A DNA stretch of 64,000 nt from RGIG8124 sp045130665 (GTDB lineage Bacteria; Bacillota; Clostridia; Christensenellales; CAG-917), in the NCBI GenBank assembly GCA_045130665.1, contig JBGUQC010000004.1, positions 558,001 through 622,000 of the forward strand, given 5' to 3'. Every line of letters starts with the position of its first letter. The first letter of the stretch is position 1. A program made the translations under genes and the position numbers. The notes under the pieces were generated by a model that ran no database searches, had not been told where the DNA came from, and saw nothing but the letters and a program-made list of their open reading frames with translations. This document shows, in pieces, positions 17,437 to 27,200 of the stretch.

Positions 17437-17805
17437 TTATAGTACTTCTGGTGCAAGAGAAATAATCTTGCCGAAGTCTTTATCTCTAAGTTCTCTTGCG
17501 ATAGGCCCAAAGATACGTGTTCCAACTGGTTGCTTTTGCTCGTCAATAATGACTGCTGCGTTGTCATCGAATACAACTACACTACCATCTGAACGACGTA
17601 CTGGGAAATGCGTACGAACTATAACTGCCTTGACTACATCACCTTTCTTAACTTTTCCGCCTGAAATTGCAGTCTTAACACTAGCAACAATAACGTCACC
17701 AATGCCACCTGATCTACGGAATGAACCGCCAAGGACTCTGATACACATAATTTCTTTTGCGCCGCTGTTATCAGCAACTTTAAGTCTTGTCTGTGGTTGT
17801 ACCAT
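17437..17805 (-). CDS. rplN: 50S ribosomal protein L14
   Basis: 122 residues, normal. Forms part of the subunit interface with L19. Motifs: [19 protein letters not shown] at the start, [12 protein letters not shown], and [20 protein letters not shown] at the end. Between rpsQ and rplX. Confidence 0.98.
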   Translation of the reverse strand: MVQPQTRLKVADNSGAKEIMCIRVLGGSFRRSGGIGDVIVASVKTAISGGKVKKGDVVKAVIVRTHFPVRRSDGSVVVFDDNAAVIIDEQKQPVGTRIFGPIARELRDKDFGKIISLAPEVL

Positions 17806-17820
17806 ATCTCAATCCTCCAA

Positions 17821-18081
17821 TTATTTAGCCTTTTCGATAATTTCTACGAGGCGGAAATGTTTGTTCTTGGAGAGTGGACGAGTTTCAGCGATTAAAACTT
17901 TATCACCGATTTCTGCCTCGTTGTTCTCATCATGTGCCAAGAATTTCTTTGAACGCTTCAATATCTTCTTGTAAAGTGGGTGCTTATATCTTTCTGTAAT
18001 TAAGACTGTGATTGTCTTATCCATTTTGTTTGATACTACTACGCCAACTCTTTCCTTGCGAAGGTTTCTCTTTTCTTCCAT
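17821..18081 (-). CDS. rpsQ: 30S ribosomal protein S17
   Basis: 86 residues, normal. A primary 16S-binding OB-fold protein. Motifs: [28 protein letters not shown], and [20 protein letters not shown]. Between rpmC and rplN with a GGAGGAC ribosome binding site. Confidence 0.98.
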   Translation of the reverse strand: MEEKRNLRKERVGVVVSNKMDKTITVLITERYKHPLYKKILKRSKKFLAHDENNEAEIGDKVLIAETRPLSKNKHFRLVEIIEKAK

Positions 18082-18097
18082 TTATCTGTCCTCCGTA

Positions 18098-18301
18098 TTA
18101 CTTACCCTGTTTTGCCAATTCTCTTTGGCGAATAACAGTCTTAACGCGAGCGATATCGCGTCTTGTCTCAACTAGAACCATTGGGTTATCTAATTGATTT
18201 GTAGCATGCTTTAAACGTAGGAAGAACAACTCTGATTTGAGTTCCTCAAGCTTTGCTTGAAGTTCTTTATCTGTCATTTCATTTACTAATTTAGCTTTCA
18301 T
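18098..18301 (-). CDS. rpmC: 50S ribosomal protein L29
   Basis: 67 residues, normal; an all-helical protein at the exit tunnel where trigger factor and SRP dock. Motifs: [20 protein letters not shown] and [16 protein letters not shown]. Overlaps the rplP stop by four bases. Confidence 0.97.
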   Translation of the reverse strand: MKAKLVNEMTDKELQAKLEELKSELFFLRLKHATNQLDNPMVLVETRRDIARVKTVIRQRELAKQGK

Positions 18302-18729
18302 TGTTCACCACCTTCGGCCTTCTTTTCTGCGGCTATAACCTTACACTTTACTGGAAGTTTTGATGCTGCGAGACGAAGTGCCTCTTTTGCTATTGCCTCG
18401 TCAACTCCTGCTATTTCGAACATTACGCGACCTGGCTTTACTACTGCTACCCAGAATTCTGGGGATCCTTTACCACTACCCATACGAGTACCTAAAGGTT
18501 TCTTTGTTACTGGCTTATGAGGGAATATATCAACCCATACTTGTCCACCACGACGAATAAATCTTGTCATAGCTACACGGGCTGCCTCTATTTGGTTTGC
18601 TGTGATCCAACTTGGTTCAAGTGCTTGGAGTCCGTACTCGCCGTATGCTACGAAATTACCTTTTGTAGCGATACCCTTCATTCTGCCTCTATGTTGTTTA
18701 CGTCTTTTGACACGTTTAGGCATTAACAT
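18298..18729 (-). CDS. rplP: 50S ribosomal protein L16
   Basis: 143 residues. It lies near the A-site tRNA and is essential for peptidyl transfer. Motifs: [31 protein letters not shown] and [20 protein letters not shown]. Two in-frame ATGs (residues 1 and 3) are possible; the first is better spaced from AGGAGGT. The gene overlaps the end of rpsC by 14 bases. Confidence 0.97.
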   Translation of the reverse strand: MLMPKRVKRRKQHRGRMKGIATKGNFVAYGEYGLQALEPSWITANQIEAARVAMTRFIRRGGQVWVDIFPHKPVTKKPLGTRMGSGKGSPEFWVAVVKPGRVMFEIAGVDEAIAKEALRLAASKLPVKCKVIAAEKKAEGGEQ

Positions 18730-19390
18730 CTGAGTTACCTCCTTCTAATACTTGTTTTCCATATTTTTCACCTTTGTAAATCCAAACCTTTACTCCGATT
18801 GCACCGAATGTTGTGTGTGCTGTTGCTACGCCGTAATCGATGTCTGCTCTTAAGGTTTGAAGTGGGATTGAACCTTCATGATAACTTTCAGCTCTAGCGA
18901 TTTCAGCACCATCTAAACGACCTGAAACCTTTGTCTTAATTCCCTTTACTCCAGCTCTCATTGCTCTTGATTGAGCTTGCTTCATTGCTCTACGGAATGA
19001 AGCTCTTTCTTCTAATTGTTTTGCTATTGTTTCTGCAACGAGTTGTGCATCTGAATCTGGATGTTTAACTTCCATTACATTGACGAATATCTTTCTGTCT
19101 GATTTGACGAATGGCTTAATCTCATCTTTAATTTGTTCTACGCCCGCGCCCGCTTTACCAATAATAAATGCTGGTCTTCCGGTGTAAATATTAACTGTGA
19201 GTTTGTCAATGTTTCTCTCGATAACGATCTTTGAGATTGCACTCTCGTAATACTTCTTCTTAATGAACTTACGAATGTTGTCATCTTCTACTAAAAAGTC
19301 TGCGAAGTTTGCTTTGTCAGCATACCATTTTGCATTCCAACCTTTATTGATACCAACTCTTAGTCCATGTGGATTGACTTTTTGTCCCAT
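18716..19390 (-). CDS. rpsC: 30S ribosomal protein S3
   Basis: 224 residues, normal. Part of the mRNA entry channel and helicase centre. The type II KH domain is visible around residue 70 ([20 protein letters not shown]), and the C-terminal domain has [20 protein letters not shown]. The 3' end overlaps rplP, whose ribosome binding site is within rpsC. Confidence 0.98.
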   Translation of the reverse strand: MGQKVNPHGLRVGINKGWNAKWYADKANFADFLVEDDNIRKFIKKKYYESAISKIVIERNIDKLTVNIYTGRPAFIIGKAGAGVEQIKDEIKPFVKSDRKIFVNVMEVKHPDSDAQLVAETIAKQLEERASFRRAMKQAQSRAMRAGVKGIKTKVSGRLDGAEIARAESYHEGSIPLQTLRADIDYGVATAHTTFGAIGVKVWIYKGEKYGKQVLEGGNSDVNA

Positions 19391-19401
19391 ATTATCTCTC
19401 C

Positions 19402-19785
19402 TTATTTGACGTCAAGAATGACTGTAATGTGACATGTGCGCTTGTTAATACGATATGCTCTGCCTTTAGACATTGGTCTAACTCTCTTGAGTGTTGGGCC
19501 ATCATCTGCATAGCATTCTGCAACGTATAAATCGCTTCTTGCCATATTGAGATTGTTTTCTGCATTGGCTGCTGCACTGTTGACAACCTTTAAGATTGGT
19601 TCGCAAGCTGCCTTTGGTGTTGCTTCTAATATACCGATTGCTTCTTCAAGAGATGCGCCTCTAATATTGTTTAATACTGAACGTACTTTGAATGGAGACA
19701 TTCTGATATACTTTGCAGTTGCATGTGGACGTTTGTCTGCTGCTGCTTGGCGGGCCATTGCCTTTTCTTTACTTCTTGTAGCCAT
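19402..19785 (-). CDS. rplV: 50S ribosomal protein L22
   Basis: 127 residues; common L22 is about 110-115, with extra Lys/Ala-rich residues at the N-terminus. Its loop reaches the exit tunnel next to L4. Motifs: [32 protein letters not shown] and the tunnel loop around [20 protein letters not shown]. Between rpsS and rpsC. Confidence 0.97.
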   Translation of the reverse strand: MATRSKEKAMARQAAADKRPHATAKYIRMSPFKVRSVLNNIRGASLEEAIGILEATPKAACEPILKVVNSAAANAENNLNMARSDLYVAECYADDGPTLKRVRPMSKGRAYRINKRTCHITVILDVK

Positions 19786-19798
19786 ATCTGCCTCCTAA

Positions 19799-20077
19799 TT
19801 ATTTACCTGCAGTGGTTTTGTCTCCACTGTGTCCTGTGAATGTACGTGTTGGAGCGAATTCTCCAAGTTTGCAACCTACCATATCTTCTGTTACATAAAC
19901 AGAAATGAATCTCTTTCCGTTATGTACTGCGATTGTGTGTCCGACCATTTGTGGGAAAATTGTGGATGAACGTGACCATGTCTTAATAGCAACTTTCTTG
20001 CCGGTTTCGTTCATTTCTTCAACTCTCTTTAAAAGTCTTTCTTCAACATATGGACCTTTCTTAATACTTCTACTCAT
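19799..20077 (-). CDS. rpsS: 30S ribosomal protein S19
   Basis: 92 residues, normal. In the 30S head, binds with S13. Motifs: [41 protein letters not shown] and [17 protein letters not shown]. Eleven bases after rplB. Confidence 0.98.
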   Translation of the reverse strand: MSRSIKKGPYVEERLLKRVEEMNETGKKVAIKTWSRSSTIFPQMVGHTIAVHNGKRFISVYVTEDMVGCKLGEFAPTRTFTGHSGDKTTAGK

Positions 20078-20088
20078 TTTTATTCACC

Positions 20089-20916
20089 TCAGTTTACACG
20101 CTTAATAATATACTTGGATGAATTCTTCTTTTGTTTACGAGTCTTATATCCAAGTGCTGGTTTGCCCCAAGGAGTGAGAGGTGATGCATGTCCGATTGGA
20201 GACTTACCTTCACCACCACCATGTGGGTGATCGCATGGGTTCATAACTACACCTCTGACTGTTGGACGAACGCCCATATGACGTGTCTTACCAGCTTTAC
20301 CTACTCTAACGATACCATGGTCTACGTTTCCGACTTGACCAATTGTAGCTCTACATGTAAGAGGTACGTATCTCATTTCGCCACTTGGCATACGAAGTGT
20401 TGCATAATTGCCTTCTTTTGCCATAAGGACTGCATAGCCACCTGCAACTCTTGCAATTTTGCCACCGCGTCCTGGTTCGAATTCGATGTTATGAATAACT
20501 GTTCCATCTGGAATATTGCTTAATGGTAATGTATTACCAACTTTGATATCTGCATCTGCACCAGATTCAACAATGTCACCTGCTTTTAATCCAAGTGGAG
20601 CAATGATGTATCTCTTTTCACCATCTGCATAGTGTAAGAGTGCGATATTTGCAGATCTATTTGGATCGTATTCGATAGCAGCAACTTTAGCTGGGATACC
20701 ATCTTTATTGCGCTTGAAGTCGATAATACGATATTTTGTCTTGTTTCCACCACCGATGTGACGGACGGTAATCTTACCTTGTGCGTTTCTACCACCTGAG
20801 TGTGGAATAGAAACTATTAATGAACGTTCACGAATATCTCCGGTAACTTCTTCAAAAGAAGACACACTCATAAAACGACGTGCAGGAGATGTTGGTTTAT
20901 ACTTCTTAACTGCCAT
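20089..20916 (-). CDS. rplB: 50S ribosomal protein L2
   Basis: 275 residues, normal. A core protein needed for peptidyl transferase assembly. Motifs: [24 protein letters not shown] segment near residue 38 ([20 protein letters not shown]), and the highly conserved [20 protein letters not shown] near 220. GGAGGA precedes the ATG at 20916. Confidence 0.98.
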   Translation of the reverse strand: MAVKKYKPTSPARRFMSVSSFEEVTGDIRERSLIVSIPHSGGRNAQGKITVRHIGGGNKTKYRIIDFKRNKDGIPAKVAAIEYDPNRSANIALLHYADGEKRYIIAPLGLKAGDIVESGADADIKVGNTLPLSNIPDGTVIHNIEFEPGRGGKIARVAGGYAVLMAKEGNYATLRMPSGEMRYVPLTCRATIGQVGNVDHGIVRVGKAGKTRHMGVRPTVRGVVMNPCDHPHGGGEGKSPIGHASPLTPWGKPALGYKTRKQKKNSSKYIIKRVN

Positions 20917-20931
20917 TTTTGTGTCCTCCTA

Positions 20932-21222
20932 TTATGCTAAACTCTCGAAGAATTCAATTGCCTTTGAATTTTCTGTTAATGTGACAACTGCTTTCTTATA
21001 TTGAGCTCTCTTACCTTCGTAACGGCCCATTCTCTTTGTTTTGCCGTCATAACGAAGTGTGTTAACCTTCTTAACTTTTACTCCGAAGATCTTTTCTACT
21101 GCGTCTTTAATTTGACCTTTTGTTGCACCAACGGCTACCTTGAATGTATATTTCTTACTTGGAATTCCGTCGTAACTCTTTTCTGAAAGAATAGGAGCTA
21201 TAATGATATCGTAATTAGTCAT
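20932..21222 (-). CDS. rplW: 50S ribosomal protein L23
   Basis: 96 residues, normal; docking site for trigger factor and SRP at the tunnel exit. Motifs: [32 protein letters not shown] and [11 protein letters not shown]. Overlaps the end of rplD by eight bases. Confidence 0.98.
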   Translation of the reverse strand: MTNYDIIIAPILSEKSYDGIPSKKYTFKVAVGATKGQIKDAVEKIFGVKVKKVNTLRYDGKTKRMGRYEGKRAQYKKAVVTLTENSKAIEFFESLA

Positions 21223-21838
21223 TGTATCCCTCCTCTAATTGCTTAAGAGCTTCTTGTTCAATTACAAGATTCTTTGTGGAAACCACTTCATATACACTTA
21301 ATGTACGCATTTCTGCAACACTGACTTCTGGCATATTTCTTGTTGCGAGAAGTGCATCTGCATCATAAGCTGCAAGAACGAATTCTGTTCTTCCATCTAA
21401 CTTTAATGCCTTAACACAATTTGCAACTTCCTTTGTCTTTGCAGCTGATAAGTCGAATGAATCGAGTACTACTACTTCGTTTTGGCGAATCTTTTCTGAA
21501 AGTGCAGATAAGAATGCGCTATTCTTCATTGCCTTATTAACCTTTGTTGCGAATGAACGTGGCTTCTTTGCGAATACTATACCACCATGTACGTGGTTTG
21601 GTGATCTTGTTGATCCTTGACGAGCATGACCTGTTCCCTTTTGTCTGAATGGCTTGATACCGCCTCCACTAACTTCTGCTCTTGTCTTAGCTGAGAATGT
21701 GCCTTGACGTTGATTGTTAAGTTGTGAAACGACTACTTGGTGAATAAGTGCACTATTGTACTCTGCGTTGAATATCTCGTCGCTTAATTTGATTGTTCCG
21801 GTTTGCTTTCCGGCCATATTTACAACTTTAAGTTCCAT
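21215..21838 (-). CDS. rplD: 50S ribosomal protein L4
   Basis: 207 residues, normal. An early assembly protein whose loop lines the exit tunnel. Motifs: [42 protein letters not shown] loop near residue 67, and the C-terminal helix domain. In enterobacteria L4 controls the S10 operon; the leader of this cluster has hairpins but no recognisable match. Between rplC and rplW. Confidence 0.98.
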   Translation of the reverse strand: MELKVVNMAGKQTGTIKLSDEIFNAEYNSALIHQVVVSQLNNQRQGTFSAKTRAEVSGGGIKPFRQKGTGHARQGSTRSPNHVHGGIVFAKKPRSFATKVNKAMKNSAFLSALSEKIRQNEVVVLDSFDLSAAKTKEVANCVKALKLDGRTEFVLAAYDADALLATRNMPEVSVAEMRTLSVYEVVSTKNLVIEQEALKQLEEGYND

Positions 21839-21855
21839 AATATTTAACCTCCGGA

Positions 21856-22485
21856 TTAACCTTTAACTGTCTCTTTAATTGTTACGAGAGAGCCAGCCTT
21901 TCCTGGTACTGCACCCTTAATTAAGAGAAGATTGCGAGCTGCATCAACGCGAACGATTGTAAGGTTTTGGATTGTGACTCTTTCGCCACCCCATTGACCT
22001 GGCATACGTTTAAGCTTGAATACTCTACTTGGATCTGAAATAGAACCCATAGAACCTACACCACGATGGTAACCTGAACCGTGTGCCATTGGTCCACGAT
22101 GCATATTCCATCTTTGAACTGTTCCACTGAATCCGTGTCCTTTTGCTGTTCCAATAACGTCGACGCGGTCACCTTCTGCGAAAATGTCGCACTTAAGTTC
22201 TTGTCCTACTGTGTATGTAGCACTATTTGCGAACTTGAATTCACGAAGGTACTTCTTTGGCTCAACACCAGCTTTCTTGAAGATGCCGGCTTGAGGTTTG
22301 TTTACTTTTGCCTCTTTGATAGCGCCGAAGCCAACTTGAATAGCTTCATAGCCATCGTTTTCTTTGGTTTTGACTTGGGTTACAACGCAAGGACCTGCTT
22401 CAACGACTGTAACTGGTATTACAATTCCGTTTTCGCCAAATACTTGTGACATTCCAAGTTTCTTTCCGATGATTGCTTTATCCAT
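21856..22485 (-). CDS. rplC: 50S ribosomal protein L3
   Basis: 209 residues, normal. An assembly initiator that reaches the peptidyl transferase centre. Motifs: IIGKKLGMSQVFGENG at the start, KGHGFSGTVQRWNMHRGPMA and HGSGYHRGVGSMG in the central extension. Thirty-one bases after rpsJ. Confidence 0.98.
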   Translation of the reverse strand: MDKAIIGKKLGMSQVFGENGIVIPVTVVEAGPCVVTQVKTKENDGYEAIQVGFGAIKEAKVNKPQAGIFKKAGVEPKKYLREFKFANSATYTVGQELKCDIFAEGDRVDVIGTAKGHGFSGTVQRWNMHRGPMAHGSGYHRGVGSMGSISDPSRVFKLKRMPGQWGGERVTIQNLTIVRVDAARNLLLIKGAVPGKAGSLVTIKETVKG

Positions 22486-22516
22486 GTAAAGTTCACCCTC
22501 CTAATAAATTATTTGC

Positions 22517-22828
22517 TTAATAAATTTTGATTGAGACATCAACGCCAGCAGGAAGGTCGAGCTTCATTAAAGAATCTACGGTCTTTTGTGATGGATTGAA
22601 GATGTCGATGAGACGCTTGTGCGTTCTCAATTCAAATTGCTCACGTGCATCTTTGTACTTGTGAGTTGCTCTTAAGATTGTGACGATCTCTTTTTCTGTT
22701 GGAAGTGGAATTGGACCTGCAACTCTTGTTCCAGTTTTCTTTACGCTTTCAACTATCTTCTCTGCAGAAGAATCGATGAGATTGTGATCATAAGCTTTGA
22801 GCTTGATTCTGATTTTTTGTCCAGCCAT
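22517..22828 (-). CDS. rpsJ: 30S ribosomal protein S10
   Basis: 103 residues, normal. In the 30S head; in many bacteria also a NusB partner in antitermination. Motifs: [30 protein letters not shown] and [27 protein letters not shown] lies before ATG 22828. It is the first gene of the cluster and follows the strong promoter at 22933-22961. The str genes (rpsL, rpsG, fusA, tuf) that often precede it are absent here. Confidence 0.98.
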   Translation of the reverse strand: MAGQKIRIKLKAYDHNLIDSSAEKIVESVKKTGTRVAGPIPLPTEKEIVTILRATHKYKDAREQFELRTHKRLIDIFNPSQKTVDSLMKLDLPAGVDVSIKIY

Positions 22829-22881
22829 AATAGCCTCCTATAGATTTAAACACTTATCCGTGTGTGTCTTTTCATTTTTTT

Positions 22882-22924
22882 ACGCTGTCAAAGCAGCGCA
22901 AATTTGTGTATTTATATAACACAA
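22882..22924 (-). promoter_or_regulatory. Two hairpins in the leader of the ribosomal operon
   Basis: The ~98-base leader begins with a hairpin, TTGTGT/ACACAA (22904-22924, 9-base loop), within a few bases of the predicted mRNA start. It is followed by CGCTG/CAGCG (22883-22898, 6-base loop), then an A-rich segment. They could stabilise the 5' end or serve ribosomal-protein feedback. No T tract follows, so they are not terminators. I recognise no known leader class. Confidence 0.4.
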
Positions 22925-22932
22925 GTGATGCC

Positions 22933-22961
22933 ATTCTATGTTTTTTGGGATAATAAGTCAA
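22933..22961 (-). promoter_or_regulatory. Promoter of the S10-spc-alpha cluster with UP-like tract
   Basis: On the minus strand, TTGACT (22961-22956), a 17-base spacer and TAGAAT (22938-22933). A 30-base almost pure A/T stretch (about 22967-22997) lies just upstream of the -35, as in UP elements bound by the alpha subunit. Confidence 0.85.
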
Positions 22962-23085
22962 GCGAAATTAATAAAAAATATAATTATTTTATAATATAGA
23001 TGCACTCTCGCCCTAGGTACACAATATATAGTGCACACGCACTCCCGTGTGTCGCGCTAAAAAATAATGTATTTTAAGGGAATTT
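22962..23085. other. Intergenic region between the permease and the ribosomal promoter
   Basis: Contains the A/T-rich tract next to the promoter and an inverted repeat CACACG-6 bases-CGTGTG near 23036-23054. No coding frame is visible and the inverted repeat has no T tract, so termination of the permease transcript is not evident; read-through into the ribosomal cluster is possible. Confidence 0.4.
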
Positions 23086-24162
23086 TTATAGTGAAACTTG
23101 GGCCAACATTACGATTGCTGGTATGGTTAACATGCTAAATAATGTTGAGAATAGTATGGTATTTGCTGCGTTCTTTTGGTCTCCATTGAACATCTCTGCA
23201 AGGTTCAAATTGAAGGTTGCTGCAGGCATTCCAGATAGTATAATTAAGACCATTTTCATCAGTGCATCCATAGGTATTGGAAGGAGTATTGCCCACACTA
23301 AAATCGGGAAGATAATTATCTTCACTACACTAGATACATATACCCTCCAATTGGAGAAAACATCCTTAATTGGAACGAGTGCAAATCTCATACCTAAGAT
23401 AATCATACTTAGTGGTGCTGTGCTATCTGCTAAATAATTAATTGCTGTTGCAATTTGTGGTACTGGACAGGATGTAATATCTGTCATAGTAATGCCACCA
23501 AAGAATAAAGGTATTGCAACAACAAGAGTTATGGTTTGAGGGTTTAGAATTGCTTTTTTAATAGAAATAAATTGTTTATCTCCTGTTATAACATATGCAC
23601 CAACAGTCCAGAACATAAGGTTCATTGTAACTACATACATAGATGCATATGCAATAGCTGGTGCAGCTACACTTGGATCACTGAATAGAACTTGTAAAAT
23701 TGGTATTCCAAAGAATCCGACATTACCAAATGTGCTTGTTAAGACCATCATTCTATAAGCTCTACCTCTTGCGGATTTTTTAACATCATCTGGTAGGGAC
23801 TTATAGTCTATCTCTACACCGCTCTCACCATTAAAGTATCCCTCTGCTTTGAACTTCTCTGTTTCTAACAAATCATCAAAACGGCTTCTAAAAATAAGCC
23901 ACATAATTAAGAATAATACTGCTTGGAATACTAAAGATGCCGCAAATACAATTAATAAATTAATTGCAATTGTTTTTGTAAATTCAACTTGTAAGAATGA
24001 ACGTAAGGATAAGAAAGGTTGAGACACATATAGTAATACCGCGGCGAATCCCGATATTACACTGGCCTTTACAACCTTAGTCTTGATAACAAGAAACCCA
24101 GGTATTGCCATAGCTAGTAAAAGCAATACGCTGAGTGCTGTTGTTGAAAAACTTACGTTCAT
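23086..24162 (-). CDS. AEC-family permease (auxin-efflux-carrier type)
   Basis: 358 residues with about ten hydrophobic helices split by a soluble loop of about 50 residues (roughly 105-155), the layout of the AEC family. GNVGFFGIPILQVLF near residue 142 and the C-terminal LSGMPAATFNLNLAEMF match the paired Gly/Pro/Asn-rich regions of these carriers. Bacterial members move organic anions such as malate or malonate; the substrate here is unknown. It starts 55 bases after the giant lipoprotein gene on the same strand, with a strong hairpin (24181-24206) between them and an AAAGGAAAG ribosome binding site. Confidence 0.85.
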   Translation of the reverse strand: MNVSFSTTALSVLLLLAMAIPGFLVIKTKVVKASVISGFAAVLLYVSQPFLSLRSFLQVEFTKTIAINLLIVFAASLVFQAVLFLIMWLIFRSRFDDLLETEKFKAEGYFNGESGVEIDYKSLPDDVKKSARGRAYRMMVLTSTFGNVGFFGIPILQVLFSDPSVAAPAIAYASMYVVTMNLMFWTVGAYVITGDKQFISIKKAILNPQTITLVVAIPLFFGGITMTDITSCPVPQIATAINYLADSTAPLSMIILGMRFALVPIKDVFSNWRVYVSSVVKIIIFPILVWAILLPIPMDALMKMVLIILSGMPAATFNLNLAEMFNGDQKNAANTILFSTLFSMLTIPAIVMLAQVSL

Positions 24163-24180
24163 TTATCTTTCCTTTATTAT

Positions 24181-24206
24181 TACCTCCCCGCTTTAGCGAG
24201 GAGGTA
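24181..24206 (-). promoter_or_regulatory. Hairpin between the giant gene and the permease, without U tract
   Basis: An 11-pair stem (TACCTCC-TCGC with GCGG-GGAGGTA) and a 4-base loop. On the minus strand it is followed by AATAATAAAGG, not a T run, so it is a poor intrinsic terminator in the gene direction. It could be a 3'-end stabiliser or processing site giving different levels of the two proteins. On the plus strand it is followed by TTGTTTGTTTATT, so antisense termination is another option. Confidence 0.55.
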
Positions 24207-24217
24207 TTGTTTGTTTA

Positions 24218-27200
24218 TTAGGCTGCTGCGCCTGTTGTGTCAGCTCCAGCTAATTGTGATACTGTAATTGAACCAGCGGCTGTTACTGTTACACTATAGC
24301 ATGCTGTACGTGATACATATCTTGGGATAATTGTTCCCTTTGTTAATATATAACTTGAATTATTATTACTTGAATATAATACGTAGTCACTTGTTAGAGT
24401 TTGTGTATCTAAGAGTGTACCATTCTTATCTACGACTGCGCCAATTGCACCTCTTAAGTAATATGTTACAGCTCTGTCATAGCCTTTTAGTTTAACTGCA
24501 CTACCATCACCAGCAGAGAATGTAACTGCTTGCTTAATTGTCTTGCCGTTTACTAATAATTGAGCATAACCGAACCATACACATGTTGCTGTTCCAGATT
24601 GTGTTGGCATTGAGAATGTATTCAAGTTATAGCTATTACCAGTTGACAATGAGAATGTTGCACCTGATGGATTTACATCGGCTAATGTGTAACGTACTCT
24701 TACTCTTTGTTGTGATCCGAAGTAAATTGTTGCATATCTTTCATCAGCTGCTACACCATCTGTTACTACTCCACCACTTAACTTGAGTGCATATGCAGCA
24801 GGCATTCCAACCTTAGCATAAGAGAATGTCTTATTAATTGTTGTAGATGAATTACTAATTACATAGTTAGATGCATAACCATCGCTACCGAATGTAACAC
24901 TTGACATTGGATATTGCTTCATTGTTACATAGTATGCACTTGGTAAGTTTTGAGATACTGGTGCATATGGATGGATGGTATATGTTGTAGCTGCTTCACC
25001 ATTTGTTACTGTACTTGTGTATGGATATGTGCTGTATCTTACGTTTGTAGATAATGAAGGTGCAACTGTTGTTACATTTGTAATATCCATATTGTATACA
25101 GCATATGGAATTCTATATGTTTGTGTAATTCCATCTGGACCTGTTAAGAGAGCTTGTACATATACAACGCCGCCCTTATATGATGGTCTGAACTTAGAGA
25201 AGCTCCATACTAATTCATAATCTGGTGTTTCATCTCCACTCTTCTCTGTGAATGTCTTAGTTGTTGTGCTATTTCCATTCTTTACATTGACTGTTAAGGA
25301 TGTTGGCATTGTTGGTGCTTGATACTTATATGGATCAATGTATGTATTTAATGTTCCAACGCCTGTTGAAGCATTTACTGCAATGTAACCTGTTTGACCA
25401 CTAATTGCAGCTGGGATAGAAGCAGAAACAACTGTTCTTTCTGTTACAACAACCTTGAATGATGTACGTTGTGTACCAACATTGTTTGTCTTTGTTCCAG
25501 TATAGTAGTTGTACTCTCCGTTGTAGTTAATATATGCATTAGCATAATATGTACCACCTTCATAAGAGATTGTTACGCTTGTAATTGCCCATACGATATC
25601 TACATTGATTTCTTGTCCATCAATTACTGCCTTTCCTGTTGATGGGAAGTACTTGAGGCTTCCGTAGATTTCGTAATCTGTCATTTCAACATACTTGCCT
25701 TCAGTCATTACTTCGTTAACTCCTGCAAGTGTTGTAGCGTTTACAGGTGCTACATACTTGTAGATTGCTTCACTTACATCATAGTATGAATCTGGTTCAA
25801 CTGATGAAGATGTGTAAGTGTCTGAAGATGAATTGTATGTATAGTACTTATTGAATGCCTTATTGTAGTAGTTATTTACTAATACATATACACCTGTTGT
25901 TGAATCATATGCATAACGTGCTTTAGTATATCCATCTTCTTTACGTGCTGTTAAGAATTCAGATGAACCAACTGTGAATGGATCGAATGTGAAGACGTTG
26001 TTGCTAATTGTTGCGCCTGTTGCTGAAGAATTTGCAATCTTAATTCCACCTTGTCTGTTGTCATCATTGTCAACAGTCTTGTCAATGAATTGAACTGGAA
26101 CGTTGATTGTTTCTTTAGCGACGCCATTAGCACCAGACATTGTTACTTGTGCATTCTTGACACCACCTGCATATGTATAAGACATACCTGATGTATTCCA
26201 TTCAAGATCAAGTTCATCTATAACTGAATATACGAATACATATGTATCGGTACCATCGTTTGTATCTACGATGTAGTACATCTTAGTATCTGGGTTATAC
26301 TTGTAGTAAACTGGGTTACCAGCATTTTCAAATAACTTATAAACGTTAGCACCTGTAGCTTCTTTATCTACTGCCCAGTCACTATATTGAGACATACTCT
26401 TGATAGTTGTTTCGACATATCTTACATCTTTGTAGTTATTTACATATGATGAATACAATACATATTGTCCATCTACATAGAATGTGCCCTTTTGTGCGAA
26501 GTTGTTTGTATTACTTGTATTCTTATACTTAGTATTGTAGACACTGTCTAAATAGTCTGCATATGGATCGAATGTGTAGTTGTAATTGTTATCATCATCG
26601 TAAACGATATTTGAATTGTACTTAGTTACATTTGTTACAGAACGTGCAACTGTGATTGAGAATTCATCAATTACAACTGCATTATTTGCTGCAACACTTG
26701 GATCCTTATTGTAGACCTTAATCAATACTGTCATTCTTTGTACTGACTTAGCATTTGTCTCATCACTCATTGCAGATGTTATTTCCTTAGTGATGTGGTA
26801 ATCCTTACCTTCACCGTTTGAGAATGTAATATGCATTATATCTGGAATTTGTGATACATCGAATGAGAATGCATTGTCGAAGTATATAGCAGAAATTCTG
26901 TTGTTTGACTTAGAGTATTCATATCTTACAATGCTTGCATCATCTTCGTTGATGTATGTAAGTGTTAACTTAGACATTGTTTCGACTGCTTTAGCAAGCT
27001 TATAGTCGTTATCAACTACTAAGAACTCACTTGTCATTGTTCTATTAATGATTGTGAGAGGAACAGTTACATATTGATATGCGAATGTCTTTGCATCGAT
27101 TTGATATGCAAGTTTCATTTGATATCCAGAATTGATATATGCACCACTTGTAAGAGCTGTTTCGATCAACTTGTCATCTGGCAATTCAACCTTGAAGTCG

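Noticed and set aside
7315..22449. Frames overlapping ribosomal genes on either strand
   Set aside because: All are shadows of well-identified ribosomal, SecY, Adk, Map and RpoA genes.
23036..23054. CACACG/CGTGTG inverted repeat as the permease terminator
   Set aside because: No T tract follows on the minus strand and the stem is only six pairs.
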